Positions 51,504 through 60,285 of a DNA stretch of 64,000 nucleotides are shown one piece after another. The translations under genes were made by a program, and so were the position numbers. Source of the DNA: JBBBNV01 sp037137075 (GTDB lineage Bacteria > Bacillota > Bacilli > Paenibacillales > NBRC-103111); contig NZ_JBBBNV010000001.1 in assembly GCF_037137075.1 (NCBI RefSeq), positions 124,001-188,000 on the forward strand, read 5' to 3'. The notes below the pieces were generated by a model. That model was not told where the DNA came from, ran no database searches, and saw only the letters and a list, made by a program, of their open reading frames with translations. Numbering within the stretch: the stretch's first letter is position 1; every line of letters starts with the position of its first letter.

Positions 51504-51764
51504 CTATCCTACCATAAACCAGTCATAAATAAAATGTAAGGCTTCTTCCTCGTCTTTGCCCTGCGTCACCAGCCGGATCGTGGTCCCGGCTTTAATGGGT
51601 ACGAGCAGCATGCCCAGCAGGCTTTTGACATCAACCACATGCTCCGAATATTCATCATGAAACGACATTTTGATGTCCGACATAAAAAGTGCGGACCTGG
51701 TGGAGATCGCAGCCAAATCGCTGCGCTCAATATCCCGCTGGATTACAAATTCGTGAACTCTCAT
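51504..51764 (-). CDS. HPr-family protein lacking the phosphoryl His (Crh-like)
   Basis: About 86 residues. VVDVKSLLGMLLVPIKAGTTIRLVTQGKDEEEAL corresponds to the HPr Ser-46 region, with KS present. The His-15 block (normally GxHARPA) is replaced by DLAAISTRSA, so phosphotransfer is not expected. Crh of B. subtilis has the same property and works as a CcpA co-effector. The ATG at 51764 fits the family length; ATG 51803 adds 13 residues and is possible. Confidence 0.7.
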   Translation of the reverse strand: MRVHEFVIQRDIERSDLAAISTRSALFMSDIKMSFHDEYSEHVVDVKSLLGMLLVPIKAGTTIRLVTQGKDEEEALHFIYDWFMVG

Positions 51765-51803
51765 CGTTATCAACCCGTCTTCATCAGTTTTTATATTTCT
51801 CAT

Positions 51804-52043
51804 GGTAGCGTTTGCATTGATTTCCTTTCACGATGCGCGCCAAACAGGCTCCGGTCTTTCGTCGTATACCGAGCCTTTATTGTATTGTATTCGATACGGA
51901 TTTGAAAACCCCTTCTTCGGTTATGACCTTTTTATACCAATTCTAACGTAGACACAGCCTTGCTTCGTTATACCCGTTACACCACAGACACACCCGTTAC
52001 ACAAAAAAACCGCCCGAACCTGGCGGCTTCCTTGGCAGACCTT
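51804..52043. other. intergenic region between HPr-like gene and IsdG-like gene
   Basis: 240 bp with the terminator of the monooxygenase gene at its right end and a pair of CCCGTTACAC words (51973-51982 and 51993-52002). Otherwise no gene or RNA seen. Confidence 0.4.
52003..52027 (-). terminator. rho-independent terminator of the monooxygenase gene
   Basis: Minus strand: GCCGCC-AGGTTC-GGGCGG then TTTTTTT. Placed 17-41 bp after the gene's stop. Confidence 0.85.
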
Positions 52044-52382
52044 TTACACAGATGGCGCTTTGTGCGGTTCCATCACGGCTTTGACCTCATACATGGCGTG
52101 CGTCGAGCGAATTATATGCTCCGGCTTCGGCTTGCCTCGGCTTTGACGGTGTCCTTCCAGATGGGCCGGGCTCGTTTCCCATCGCTTCCAGGCTTCCTCC
52201 GACTCCCAGCGGATCATCACGATCACTTCTTCTTCGGGGCTGCCTTTTCTCGCTTTTTTAACCAGTACGCTTAAATCCAGGAAGCCCTCCATTTCGGCAA
52301 TCGGGCCTGGTTTGCTGAAGCGATCCGCGACCAACTGGGACGTTCCTGCCTTGACGAGAATCGTTTTTGTTTCCACGAGCAT
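52044..52382 (-). CDS. IsdG/HmoA-like haem-degrading monooxygenase
   Basis: 112 residues of the antibiotic biosynthesis monooxygenase fold. VADRFSKPGPIAEMEGFLDLSVLV and VIVMIRWESEEAWKRWETSPAHLEGHRQ follow IsdG, with Trp and the C-terminal His that binds haem at the expected places. The Asn near residue 7 of IsdG is replaced by Thr. A Fur box precedes the gene, in line with iron salvage from haem. ATG with GATAGGAGTG. Confidence 0.82.
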   Translation of the reverse strand: MLVETKTILVKAGTSQLVADRFSKPGPIAEMEGFLDLSVLVKKARKGSPEEEVIVMIRWESEEAWKRWETSPAHLEGHRQSRGKPKPEHIIRSTHAMYEVKAVMEPHKAPSV

Positions 52383-52438
52383 GAGAACAACACTCCTATC
52401 GTATAAGGGCAGCTTGCTTTATCTTATTCTATATTCTA

Positions 52439-52461
52439 TTGATAAGGATAATCATTGTCAA
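52439..52461 (-). promoter_or_regulatory. Fur box upstream of the IsdG-like gene
   Basis: On the minus strand the sequence contains GACAATGATTATCC followed by TTATCA, matching the classic Fur core GATAATGATTATC over most positions. It lies 57-79 bp upstream of the start codon, within the promoter region. Iron-dependent repression is therefore expected. Confidence 0.78.
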
Positions 52462-52738
52462 CTAGGTCCCCCGGTGTCCGCCCCGTCCGGCTTCGCCTGT
52501 CGTCAAAGTAAGGGCGCATTTTCAAGCCGCGCTTCATTTGATACAATATAAGGATGTAAGCTTGTTTCTTGCTTTGCCATACAGACTCATGTAGAAGCCA
52601 AGAGCGTTGTTCTACAAGAGCCTTTTACACAAAGCGCCGCTTTGTGTAGCGGGGTTCTTTTTTCATTCTGCGGTGTTTATTGCCGATGGCGATTAGATGT
52701 ACTCATCCCCGCCATGATCGGAAAGGAATTGATGTCTC
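52462..52738. other. leader region upstream of mqnB
   Basis: About 280 bp. A perfect 10-bp hairpin TACACAAAGC-GCC-GCTTTGTGTA sits at 52626-52648, followed after seven bases by TTCTTTTTTC. It could end a short leader transcript or end the opposite transcript. No gene is apparent. Confidence 0.5.
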
Positions 52739-53404
52739 ATGAACCATCCAGAAGCTTCGCCTGTCCGGGTGCTTGTCATGACCGCCGTTCAGGCGGAAAA
52801 AGACGCTGTCGTGCGCGGACTCGGCTCTACCCGTCACATCGATGTGGCTTTGGCAGGTGTCGGCGCGGCCGCGGCCGCAGCGAATACTATGGCGGCGCTC
52901 TGCTCCGGCAGCTACGATCTCGTCATCAGCGCCGGCATCGGCGGCGGCTTCACCGGCCGGGCTGAGGTCGGCTCACTGGTCGTAGCCAACGAGATCATTG
53001 CCGCTGATCTTGGAGCTGAAACCCCGGAAGGCTACTGCAGCGTGGACGAGCTCGGCTTCGGGTCCGCCCGGGTTCCGGCAGAGTCCGGCTTGTCCCGCCG
53101 CTGGACCGAAGCGCTGCGCGAGGCCGGGCTGCAGGTCGAGAGCGGGCCCATCCTCACGGTGACTACCGTGACCGGAACCGCCGAAACCGCCGCCAGGCTT
53201 GCGGCGCGTGTGCCAGGCGCCCGCTCCGAAGCGATGGAAGGCTACGGCGTTGCCATCGCCGCGCAGCTCAGGGGCGTTCCCTGCCTGGAGCTGCGCGCAA
53301 TCTCGAACGCGGTCGGACCGCGCGATAAATCGGCTTGGCGTATACAAGACGCGCTGACAGTCCTGGAGGCGGCCAGCGCCATTTTACCGGAGGTGCTGAA
53401 CTAA
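52739..53404 (+). CDS. mqnB: futalosine hydrolase MqnB
   Basis: 221 residues of the nucleoside phosphorylase family. RVLVMTAVQAEKDAVVRGL at the start, then GSYDLVISAGIGGGFTGRAEVGSLVVANEIIAADLG and SEAMEGYGVAIAAQLRGVPCLELRAISNAVGPRDKSAWRI, which contain the purine and ribose binding residues (EGYGVA) and catalytic Asp (PRDKSAW). It splits futalosine into dehypoxanthine futalosine and hypoxanthine in menaquinone synthesis. ATG with AAAGGAATTG. It overlaps no gene; MqnD follows at 2 bp. Confidence 0.92.
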   Translation: MNHPEASPVRVLVMTAVQAEKDAVVRGLGSTRHIDVALAGVGAAAAAANTMAALCSGSYDLVISAGIGGGFTGRAEVGSLVVANEIIAADLGAETPEGYCSVDELGFGSARVPAESGLSRRWTEALREAGLQVESGPILTVTTVTGTAETAARLAARVPGARSEAMEGYGVAIAAQLRGVPCLELRAISNAVGPRDKSAWRIQDALTVLEAASAILPEVLN

Positions 53405-53405
53405 G

Positions 53406-54248
53406 ATGAGCTTGAATATTGCCTTTTCCCCCTGCCCCAACGATACGTTCGTTTTCCATGCCTTGGCGCATGGCCTTATTCCCGGGGCGCCCGAGCTGAA
53501 GGTGACCTATGCGGATATCGATATTACAAACCGTCTTGCTGCGGCTTCCCAAGGACCGGAAGTGCTTAAGATTTCCTACGCCGCCCTGCCGTGGGTGCTG
53601 TCCGAGTATGCGCTTCTCCCCTGCGGCGGGGCGCTTGGCCGCGGCTGTGGGCCGCTTGTACTTAGCAAGGGCAGCAGCGACCCCGCCTCCCTTGCAGGCC
53701 GCCGCGTCGCCGTACCGAGCGAGCGGTCCACGGCCTACCTGCTGTTCCGCTTGTGGGCAGCACAAAACGTACCGGGCGGTGTAGGCGAAATGGTCGTCAT
53801 GCCGTTTCATGAAATCATGCCGTCCGTCCGTGACGGTCAAATCGATGCTGGACTTGTCATTCACGAAGCCCGATTCACCTATCCATCCTATGGCCTGGAC
53901 CTGCTGACGGATCTGGGAAGCTGGTGGGAGGCCGATACCGGCCTGCCCATTCCGCTTGGGGCCATTATCGCTCGCCGCACCCTGGATTTGGGGGCGCTGA
54001 CCGGGTGGATTCGCGCTTCTGTCGAATACGCCTGGGCTCATCCTGAAGCATCCCGCGCTTACGTACGGGAGCACGCTCAGGAGCTGGCGCCCGAGGTGAC
54101 ACAGGCGCATATCGATTTGTATGTCAACGAGTTCACCGCCAATTTGGGGGAGGACGGCTACGCCGCCGTCACGGCGCTGCTTGCACGGGCTGCCGGGGAA
54201 GGACTCGTGCCAGCCGTTGATCCGGCGGCGCTCCGCCTGCCGTTGTAA
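53406..54248 (+). CDS. mqnD: 1,4-dihydroxy-6-naphthoate synthase MqnD
   Basis: 280 residues. The periplasmic-binding-like fold starts with NIAFSPCPNDTFVFHALAHGLIPG and has SERSTAYLLFRLW, VMPFHEIMPSVRDGQIDAGLVIHEARFTYP (with the active His) and later AIIARRTLDLG. MqnD turns cyclic dehypoxanthine futalosine into 1,4-dihydroxy-6-naphthoate. Coupled to mqnB by a 1-2 bp gap. High G+C here. The downstream inverted repeat probably ends the transcript. Confidence 0.92.
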   Translation: MSLNIAFSPCPNDTFVFHALAHGLIPGAPELKVTYADIDITNRLAAASQGPEVLKISYAALPWVLSEYALLPCGGALGRGCGPLVLSKGSSDPASLAGRRVAVPSERSTAYLLFRLWAAQNVPGGVGEMVVMPFHEIMPSVRDGQIDAGLVIHEARFTYPSYGLDLLTDLGSWWEADTGLPIPLGAIIARRTLDLGALTGWIRASVEYAWAHPEASRAYVREHAQELAPEVTQAHIDLYVNEFTANLGEDGYAAVTALLARAAGEGLVPAVDPAALRLPL

Positions 54249-54346
54249 ACGGGCAGCGTTACGGAGCTGAAGCGGGTCCGTCCAAAGTCGATGCAGCTTT
54301 TTCCATCCAAGATCATCTTCAAGCCAACAACACCGTTCCAGATCAT

Positions 54347-54400
54347 AACACCGCGGCAAACCAAGGCGCGCAGCATAGAGCCCTGGTTTGCCGCGGTGTT
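54347..54400. repeat. perfect long inverted repeat between mqnD and the OTU-like gene
   Basis: Arms of 17 perfect bases, AACACCGCGGCAAACCA and its complement, with a 20-base loop that pairs partly (AGG/CCC). It sits between two convergent genes without a T tract on either side. It may be an atypical terminator. Confidence 0.7.
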
Positions 54401-54558
54401 GTTGTGGGATTTATACGGTAATTTTGATCAAGATAAAAATAACCATCGTCAATCGGGACATCGGTCAGATCTCCATCAGGAACAAAAAGGAGCGCATCGC
54501 CTGACGAGAGGCACTATTCCCGTAGCTTCCCGGTATTTCATCAGACGCTGGGTTACAC

Positions 54559-57500
54559 TTAACCCGTCAAATTAAACCTGCCGTCCGCAGTAGAGAACGA
54601 GCTCCAGTGAATACTGTTTCGGTTCACCATGCCCATAATGACCGGCTTCGGCAGGCGCGCTTCATACAGCTGCAGAAATTTGGCCTGCAGCTCTGCATTC
54701 GCTCGCAGACTCTCCCTAATCGTTGCCGGATCGATACCGCCTCTGAATACAATCCGGCCGTCAAGGGTTTGCGGATCGTGGATGAGATTGGCGCCTGTTA
54801 AAATGTGAGCCTCCGCATTTGTAAAGGAGACCTCATCATCTTCCCCCACTACCATTTCGTTCGGCGCGATGTCTCTTACGACAGCGCCTGATTCTCTATC
54901 TGTAATCCGGTACCTGTAGAATTGATCATAGAGGGCTAAAAACTTGCGAATGAGCGCGCCGTCACGTCCCTGCAGTGCTTCAATTACCTGCGTCCGGTTC
55001 AGCAGCCGGAAATGAATGGCCGGGTGCTCCGGATTCACCGGCGTTCCTTCGATGACATCGACTGAACGCAGGATGGTAACCTCGGCCTCAGTCAGCTCAA
55101 TCCCTCGGCCTTGGTCAACAACATGCTCGGTCCCCTCCCTGTCGGTGTACCGGTAATTCATCTCGGCCTCCCCGGCTTGCCCTGCACCCAAATCGAGCCC
55201 GAACGGAGTGACCGTGGCGAGGTGAATGCCGAAGTGCTGCGCCAGGGCGTGCAGCTCCGGGGCCCCGCCCCATACCTGATCCCCAGCCATATAATTCAGA
55301 TAAGCTGTCATTCCCTCCCGGTTAAACCATGCGGTAAGCTCTCGCTTTTTAACAGCCAGAAACGCCTCCAGCCTGGCAGCCAACTGTGCAGGTTCGGCGC
55401 CAACCAGCCGGAGTTCAGCTGCTCTGAATTCCTCAACAGCTTGCGTAACAACCGTGTTCAAATGGACATTCACTGGCGAATCGGGATCATTGAACAAATC
55501 CCCGCCGGCCCCCTCAGCAGCCAGCGCATTTGCCGCTCTGACCCGGTTTTCCAGTGTGGCAAGCAAGTCAACCCGGATCGTGTCGAGCAGCCCCTGATTG
55601 TTGCGCAGCGCTGCCACAGCAAGGGAACGGATGACCGGCTCAAACCGGATTTGAAGATCTCGGGATGCATGTCGAAGCCCTTGATCGATGGCAGGTCCTC
55701 CAGCAGCAATGAGCTGCTGTAACGCTTCCTGTGATACCGTATTCGGCACAAATGCATTTAACCGGTTCAGTACGGTTTCCTGACTCAACGCCCCTTGCCG
55801 GATAAGCGCAATAAGCGAGAGCCCAAACCCGTTGAAGGCGCAATTGTTGTCGGCGACGGTATTCCATCTTAGAAACGCATCGGAGGCCAAAATCCCCCGG
55901 CGCAGGAGCCGGAATTCGCCTTCCACAGCCGGCGGCGATATATCCGGACTCGGCTTCGATCGCTCCCCCTTTCCATACAAAGCCCGCTGCTGCATTTCCT
56001 TGCCTTTCTCCATACTCATGGACGACAGCAGCTCATTGACCCGGGGCTGATGCTCTTTCATCATGCTTTCCATATATTTCCGGTGTTGCAGCTTTTCCGC
56101 ATCGTCATAAAACCGGCTCAGGTAGTTATTAAACTCTGCGGCATTCCCCATGTCAAGCTGACGCTTCATTAAGGTCAGCAGGGTTTGAAAATACAGGCGT
56201 ACATTGTCTTCCATTGAATTCTTTTTTTCGATTTGCTCAGTGTCCAGCTCGGCATAGGTGTCCGATTGATACATCAGCCCGAGAAATTGCTTCACCAGTG
56301 CCTTCACCTTTTCCCGGTTCCCTTCCGTCACGGCAGCCTCCTTCTCTTGGGACCAGTCAGCAAGCTGCTGCAAAATGGTATTGATGAGATAATGTGTCGG
56401 CTTGTCCTTCGTCCATGTCACATTTTGCAGGATGGAAACGACCTTCTTTGTTTGCAAATGGGGCTTCGAGGTTGCGTCCACATCGCTCATCGTATTGTAT
56501 TGATTGAATGTGGCTGCTGAGGGCAAATCGTCCGCTTCGCTGACCATCAGGTTCATGATTCCCATCGGAAAGCTGCGCACCGTTTCAATGATTTGATACA
56601 CTCGCTTGAGTCCGCCCAGCCTGGAGAACGCCGATTCAAATTTCGTTAAGGATTTGTCGTAATCCAGCCATTTGGGCTTCCTCCTTTTAAATAATTCATC
56701 GGCCTGCTCATCGACCTGGTTGGCCAATACACTGAACTCCTCCAACAATTTAACCAGGTTTTCCCGGTGAGGGTTCCCAGTGAAGGCAGGATAGCGGACG
56801 AAACGGCCGGCTTCCTTTTGCAGAAGCGTGTTTTTTTCAGTAAAGCGTTTTTTAACGCTTTCGTTCGTTTCCTTTGATTTTCCATCCGACTTTTTCATGA
56901 TTTTAAGGGCTGTTTCCAAATGATTCTTGTCCAATTTATAGATCGAGCCTACTACCTGAAAAATTTCCCGGTGTATATTTTTGTATTTCCCAAACCCTTT
57001 ATCCAGCATGCTGCTGGTTTGTGTGGAATGAATCGCCAATTGATGAAAAGGGTGCGACTCCTCTGAAGTCATTTCAAGGCCCTTCCGCAAATTCGCCACA
57101 TGCTTCAAGGCCGTAGCCTTATCCGCATGGCGGTTCGCCTCGAACATTTCGATAAACGTTTCATGCTTGAACATTTCCTGTTCGAGCACACGCAAATGCC
57201 CCTGAGCGGCAGCCTTATTGATGAGCCACGTTTCGAATTCAGTGAAGGCAATCGGCTTGGCCGCCTTCGGCTTCTTGTCGTCTTCCTCGATATCAATTTC
57301 CATCCCTTTGCTTTTGGTGGCATAGTGTGCCTGCATCAGCTGTTTGAAAGCATTGGCGAGGCGCAGGTATTCAGGCCATTTTTGAATAAGAAGCCAGTTT
57401 GGATCGTCCGCCAAGGCTTGACTGACATGCCGGTTAAACTCCATGCGGTCGCCTCGCTGATCCATCCCTTCGCGGTTGACTTTTCTGGCGTATGTTTTGG

Positions 57501-59271
57501 TTGCGTTCTCCTCCCAAACCTCCTCCAGGGAAGCAGCGGCGTCATCCAGAGAGGGGGCCGCCTCCTTCTTCTTTTTATTGCTGTAGAGACGCGCATGGAA
57601 CTCTCGAAGCGCTTCCTTTACATCCAGCAGCGCTTTATGCCCCGTCTCATTCCCCATAAGCTCATGAATAATCGTTCTGGAGGCGTCCAGCTTAGACTGC
57701 TTGCCGTATAAAAACTGGTACCCGTCCGATTTGCCTGAAGCCCCTTCGAAATTCATGACGTTTCTTTCGGTTAGCAATTCAACTGCGTCAGCGACGGAAA
57801 TATTCCCTTGCTCGATAGCCCGTTCTATCAAAATCGTATTCATCACGCCGCCCGCCAGCCGCCGTCCCGCCTCAAGGCGCCAAAGCTGGGCAATCCGCCA
57901 AATTTTATCGCGAAGCACCGCCCGGCTCTGCTCGCCATCCTCCTTATCCGCATTCCTGGTCTTCAACTGTTTGACAGGAATTCCATCCAGGATCGCGTTA
58001 AAAGCGGCAAAGGAAGGAGAAGCCACCAGGCGCAGCAAAATGGAGCCGGCGTTCTCCAGATGAGGCAGCGCATGGAATAAAGCTGTTAAATTCTCCTGAA
58101 TATCCGCGTATGTGCCTACCGGCAGCACAGACTCGCCCAAGTTAAAAAAGGCGATTCGGGATTCGTGTGTATACGGGCTTTGCGTGTGCGGCGTTATTTT
58201 CAGCTTGCTGACGATTTCATCGTCGTCCTGGCCGCCCTGATCGGCTTCCTGCTCTTGATCGTCATCCTCTTGCTCTTCTTCTGCGCCTTTCTCCGCCTGT
58301 TCTTCTGCTATTCCTTTGTTTTCTTTATCCAGCTGCGGCTGCTCCTTATCCGCTTCCTCCTCTTCAGCCTCATCGGATTCAGTCTCAGGGTCTAGTTGGT
58401 GAAGCCGGACATATTCCCACAAGGTTTTGAGCGCGCCAAGAGAGGTATCGATGCTGTCGGGCCGGGGAGTCGAACCCAGAAATTCCGTCATCGCTTCTTC
58501 GAAAAGACTTCGCAGCAGCTTCATAAACCTTTTCAGGTCATAATCGGTATCCTTCAATAGCGGTTTATGCTTTGCGCTGCCGGAAGCTTCATGGAGTAAG
58601 GCTTTTTCGCTATGCAGCCGCAATTTTTTCTGGAAGCTCTCTTTGGGCACGATAGCCTCCTCAGGCTTTGAAGATCCCGGCTCCAGTCCGGAAGCACTCC
58701 CGGTTGTTGAGGAAACCGGGGCCAGTATATCCTTATTTACCGCCTGCTCTTCTTCAGGGGGATACATTTCGTCAAGCTTGCGCTTGTGATTTAGCGGTTT
58801 GCTTGGCGAAGCCTCACGCTTTGCCCCTTGCGGCCCCTCCTGCTTCACCGGCAGCTTCACCGGAGGCACAGCCTCGCTGGGCAGCAGGCCGGGAAGCGAA
58901 AGCACCGGCTGTGGCAGGATTTCCTTAGTCACCGGAAGAGACTGCTTGTCCGCATTCAGAGGAACAAATTCATGAATGATCAGTTGCCGCAAGTAATTCA
59001 GCAGATTATCGTCGACTCTGACACGGGACTTGGCCATTTGAACAGGCTTGCTGCTCCCCGCCGCAGCATGAGCGGAAGCCAAGCTTCGCCGCTGAAGCAG
59101 ACCGGCGACCGCCCGGTTGCCGAACATCCGCTGCATCTGCATCATCGTGCCGATAGCGCTTGACTGGCTAAGGACGCTTGATAAACCGGATTGCTCTTTT
59201 GTTGTTCTGGAAGAAGAAGCACCGGTTGTTTGCTCCTTGGAACAATTTTTGGAGGAAGAAGGGGTAAGCAT
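54559..59271 (-). CDS. 1570-residue protein with GNRAV-type N-terminal motif and OTU-protease-like C-terminus
   Basis: Regions: residues 1-200 low complexity and Ser-rich, with QRMFGNRAVAGLLQRR near residue 48. That motif is common at the start of eCIS-associated and DUF4157-type proteins of Paenibacillus and actinobacteria. Residues 200-290 are Lys/Glu-rich, and about 300-355 very acidic (runs of E and D). From about 380 to 1100 it is mainly helical. From about 1120 it resembles OTU cysteine proteases: D1141-N-N-C1144, then WGGAPELHALAQHF from W1334, and N-S-I-H1555-W near the end, the catalytic Cys and His pattern. The roughly 190 residues between Cys and WGG would be an insertion like those in Legionella OTU enzymes. 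No signal peptide. ATG with TTAGGAGC. No eCIS genes adjacent. A host- or rival-directed deubiquitinase-like effector is inferred; an unrelated protease is possible. Confidence 0.7.
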   Translation of the reverse strand: MLTPSSSKNCSKEQTTGASSSRTTKEQSGLSSVLSQSSAIGTMMQMQRMFGNRAVAGLLQRRSLASAHAAAGSSKPVQMAKSRVRVDDNLLNYLRQLIIHEFVPLNADKQSLPVTKEILPQPVLSLPGLLPSEAVPPVKLPVKQEGPQGAKREASPSKPLNHKRKLDEMYPPEEEQAVNKDILAPVSSTTGSASGLEPGSSKPEEAIVPKESFQKKLRLHSEKALLHEASGSAKHKPLLKDTDYDLKRFMKLLRSLFEEAMTEFLGSTPRPDSIDTSLGALKTLWEYVRLHQLDPETESDEAEEEEADKEQPQLDKENKGIAEEQAEKGAEEEQEDDDQEQEADQGGQDDDEIVSKLKITPHTQSPYTHESRIAFFNLGESVLPVGTYADIQENLTALFHALPHLENAGSILLRLVASPSFAAFNAILDGIPVKQLKTRNADKEDGEQSRAVLRDKIWRIAQLWRLEAGRRLAGGVMNTILIERAIEQGNISVADAVELLTERNVMNFEGASGKSDGYQFLYGKQSKLDASRTIIHELMGNETGHKALLDVKEALREFHARLYSNKKKKEAAPSLDDAAASLEEVWEENATKTYARKVNREGMDQRGDRMEFNRHVSQALADDPNWLLIQKWPEYLRLANAFKQLMQAHYATKSKGMEIDIEEDDKKPKAAKPIAFTEFETWLINKAAAQGHLRVLEQEMFKHETFIEMFEANRHADKATALKHVANLRKGLEMTSEESHPFHQLAIHSTQTSSMLDKGFGKYKNIHREIFQVVGSIYKLDKNHLETALKIMKKSDGKSKETNESVKKRFTEKNTLLQKEAGRFVRYPAFTGNPHRENLVKLLEEFSVLANQVDEQADELFKRRKPKWLDYDKSLTKFESAFSRLGGLKRVYQIIETVRSFPMGIMNLMVSEADDLPSAATFNQYNTMSDVDATSKPHLQTKKVVSILQNVTWTKDKPTHYLINTILQQLADWSQEKEAAVTEGNREKVKALVKQFLGLMYQSDTYAELDTEQIEKKNSMEDNVRLYFQTLLTLMKRQLDMGNAAEFNNYLSRFYDDAEKLQHRKYMESMMKEHQPRVNELLSSMSMEKGKEMQQRALYGKGERSKPSPDISPPAVEGEFRLLRRGILASDAFLRWNTVADNNCAFNGFGLSLIALIRQGALSQETVLNRLNAFVPNTVSQEALQQLIAAGGPAIDQGLRHASRDLQIRFEPVIRSLAVAALRNNQGLLDTIRVDLLATLENRVRAANALAAEGAGGDLFNDPDSPVNVHLNTVVTQAVEEFRAAELRLVGAEPAQLAARLEAFLAVKKRELTAWFNREGMTAYLNYMAGDQVWGGAPELHALAQHFGIHLATVTPFGLDLGAGQAGEAEMNYRYTDREGTEHVVDQGRGIELTEAEVTILRSVDVIEGTPVNPEHPAIHFRLLNRTQVIEALQGRDGALIRKFLALYDQFYRYRITDRESGAVVRDIAPNEMVVGEDDEVSFTNAEAHILTGANLIHDPQTLDGRIVFRGGIDPATIRESLRANAELQAKFLQLYEARLPKPVIMGMVNRNSIHWSSFSTADGRFNLTG

Positions 59272-59308
59272 CGCGTAACGGCTCCTAACATGAACGAGTC
59301 TTTCTTCA

Positions 59309-59348
59309 AGAATACCATGTTTTTACAAAGCTCGCGGCACTTTGTAAA
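59309..59348 (-). promoter_or_regulatory. promoter with palindromic operator upstream of the OTU-like gene
   Basis: On the minus strand an extended -10 TGGTATTCT (TATTCT at 59309-59314) lies 38 bp before the ATG. Just upstream, a perfect inverted repeat TTTACAAAG/CTTTGTAAA (59322-59330 and 59340-59348) with a 9-base spacer covers the -35 region. That suggests control by a dimeric regulator, identity unknown. Confidence 0.5.
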
Positions 59349-59581
59349 GAAGAACAGGAAAAACAATTCGGCTGCGGCAGGACCCCGGCTCCACCGTCTG
59401 CTTCGTCCGAAGGTTTTCCTCGGCAAGCTCTCGGTTCATGCGACAAAGTACAAGCCAATCAGCACGGGCCGTGCTAGTACGAAGAACAATTTGCTGTCTA
59501 ATTCCCCAAACAACGAATGAAAAGGAAGCTTCCTCAATAAAATTGGTATAAAATCATCCGGCTTCACGAGGAGGAGCGCCG
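59349..59581. other. intergenic region between the OTU-like and hydroxylase genes
   Basis: About 230 bp. A probable -10 TATAAA at 59547-59552 lies 30 bp upstream of the hydroxylase start. Nothing else is recognised. Confidence 0.4.
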
Positions 59582-60190
59582 ATGCACTACGCCCGTGAAT
59601 TCATCTCTCATCGCTTAATCCGGTTTCTGCTGCTGCTATGGCTCGTATTCGGCGGCAACGTGCTCATCTCCGCCCCCTTAACGATGCATACAGGAGCTGC
59701 TTGGCTGAGCGGAATAGCGGTATTCCTCCTGATCGAGTACGCCGCGCATCGCTTCATACTCCATCAGTTTCCGCGTCTGGCTCCTGCTGCCTACCGCGGA
59801 CATGTGGCTCATCATCAAATGCCGTCGGACAGCCGTTACCTGTTCGGACCCGCCGGTTATGATCTGGCAGGGTACGCTGTGTTGACCCTAATCTCATGGG
59901 CGGTTACATGGAGCTGGCCTCTTGCCGCTGCGGTTGTTTCCGGCGCCCTGACGTGCCAGCTGTATTACCAATGGATGCACTTTGTTTCTCACCGCCCGAT
60001 TGTACCCAAAACCCGCTGGGGCAAATGGATGAAGAGGAAGCATCTGCTCCATCATCACCTCGATGAGGAAGCCTGGTACGGTGTCTCCAATCCGATGCTG
60101 GACATCCTTCTAGGGACTAATGAATCAAAGAAGCTGACGGAAAAGCAAATGGCCCGCTCCGGGTCGAAGACGCCCGATGATCCGGATTAA
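59582..60190 (+). CDS. fatty acid hydroxylase superfamily membrane protein
   Basis: 202 residues with four hydrophobic stretches and the His clusters of the di-iron hydroxylase superfamily: EYAAHRFILH, RGHVAHHQMP, QWMHFVSHRPI and KRKHLLHHHLDEEAWYGVSNP. The clusters and spacing match sterol desaturase/fatty acid hydroxylases such as carotene hydroxylases and ceramide hydroxylases. ATG with GAGGAGGAG. The substrate is unknown; the crt operon is 44 kb away. It stands alone. Confidence 0.85.
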   Translation: MHYAREFISHRLIRFLLLLWLVFGGNVLISAPLTMHTGAAWLSGIAVFLLIEYAAHRFILHQFPRLAPAAYRGHVAHHQMPSDSRYLFGPAGYDLAGYAVLTLISWAVTWSWPLAAAVVSGALTCQLYYQWMHFVSHRPIVPKTRWGKWMKRKHLLHHHLDEEAWYGVSNPMLDILLGTNESKKLTEKQMARSGSKTPDDPD

Positions 60191-60285
60191 ATTGACACCG
60201 CCCTGCGGCAAGGAATAAGCCCTATTTGTAGCGCAATCTTGCGGGTTTGCAAGGCTCTTCCTGTTCAGAAATAACAAATGCGGGT

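Noticed and set aside
53268..54359. 363-codon minus-strand open frame across mqnB/mqnD
   Set aside because: Both mqn genes are clear on the plus strand; the antisense frame is a by-product of high G+C codon bias.
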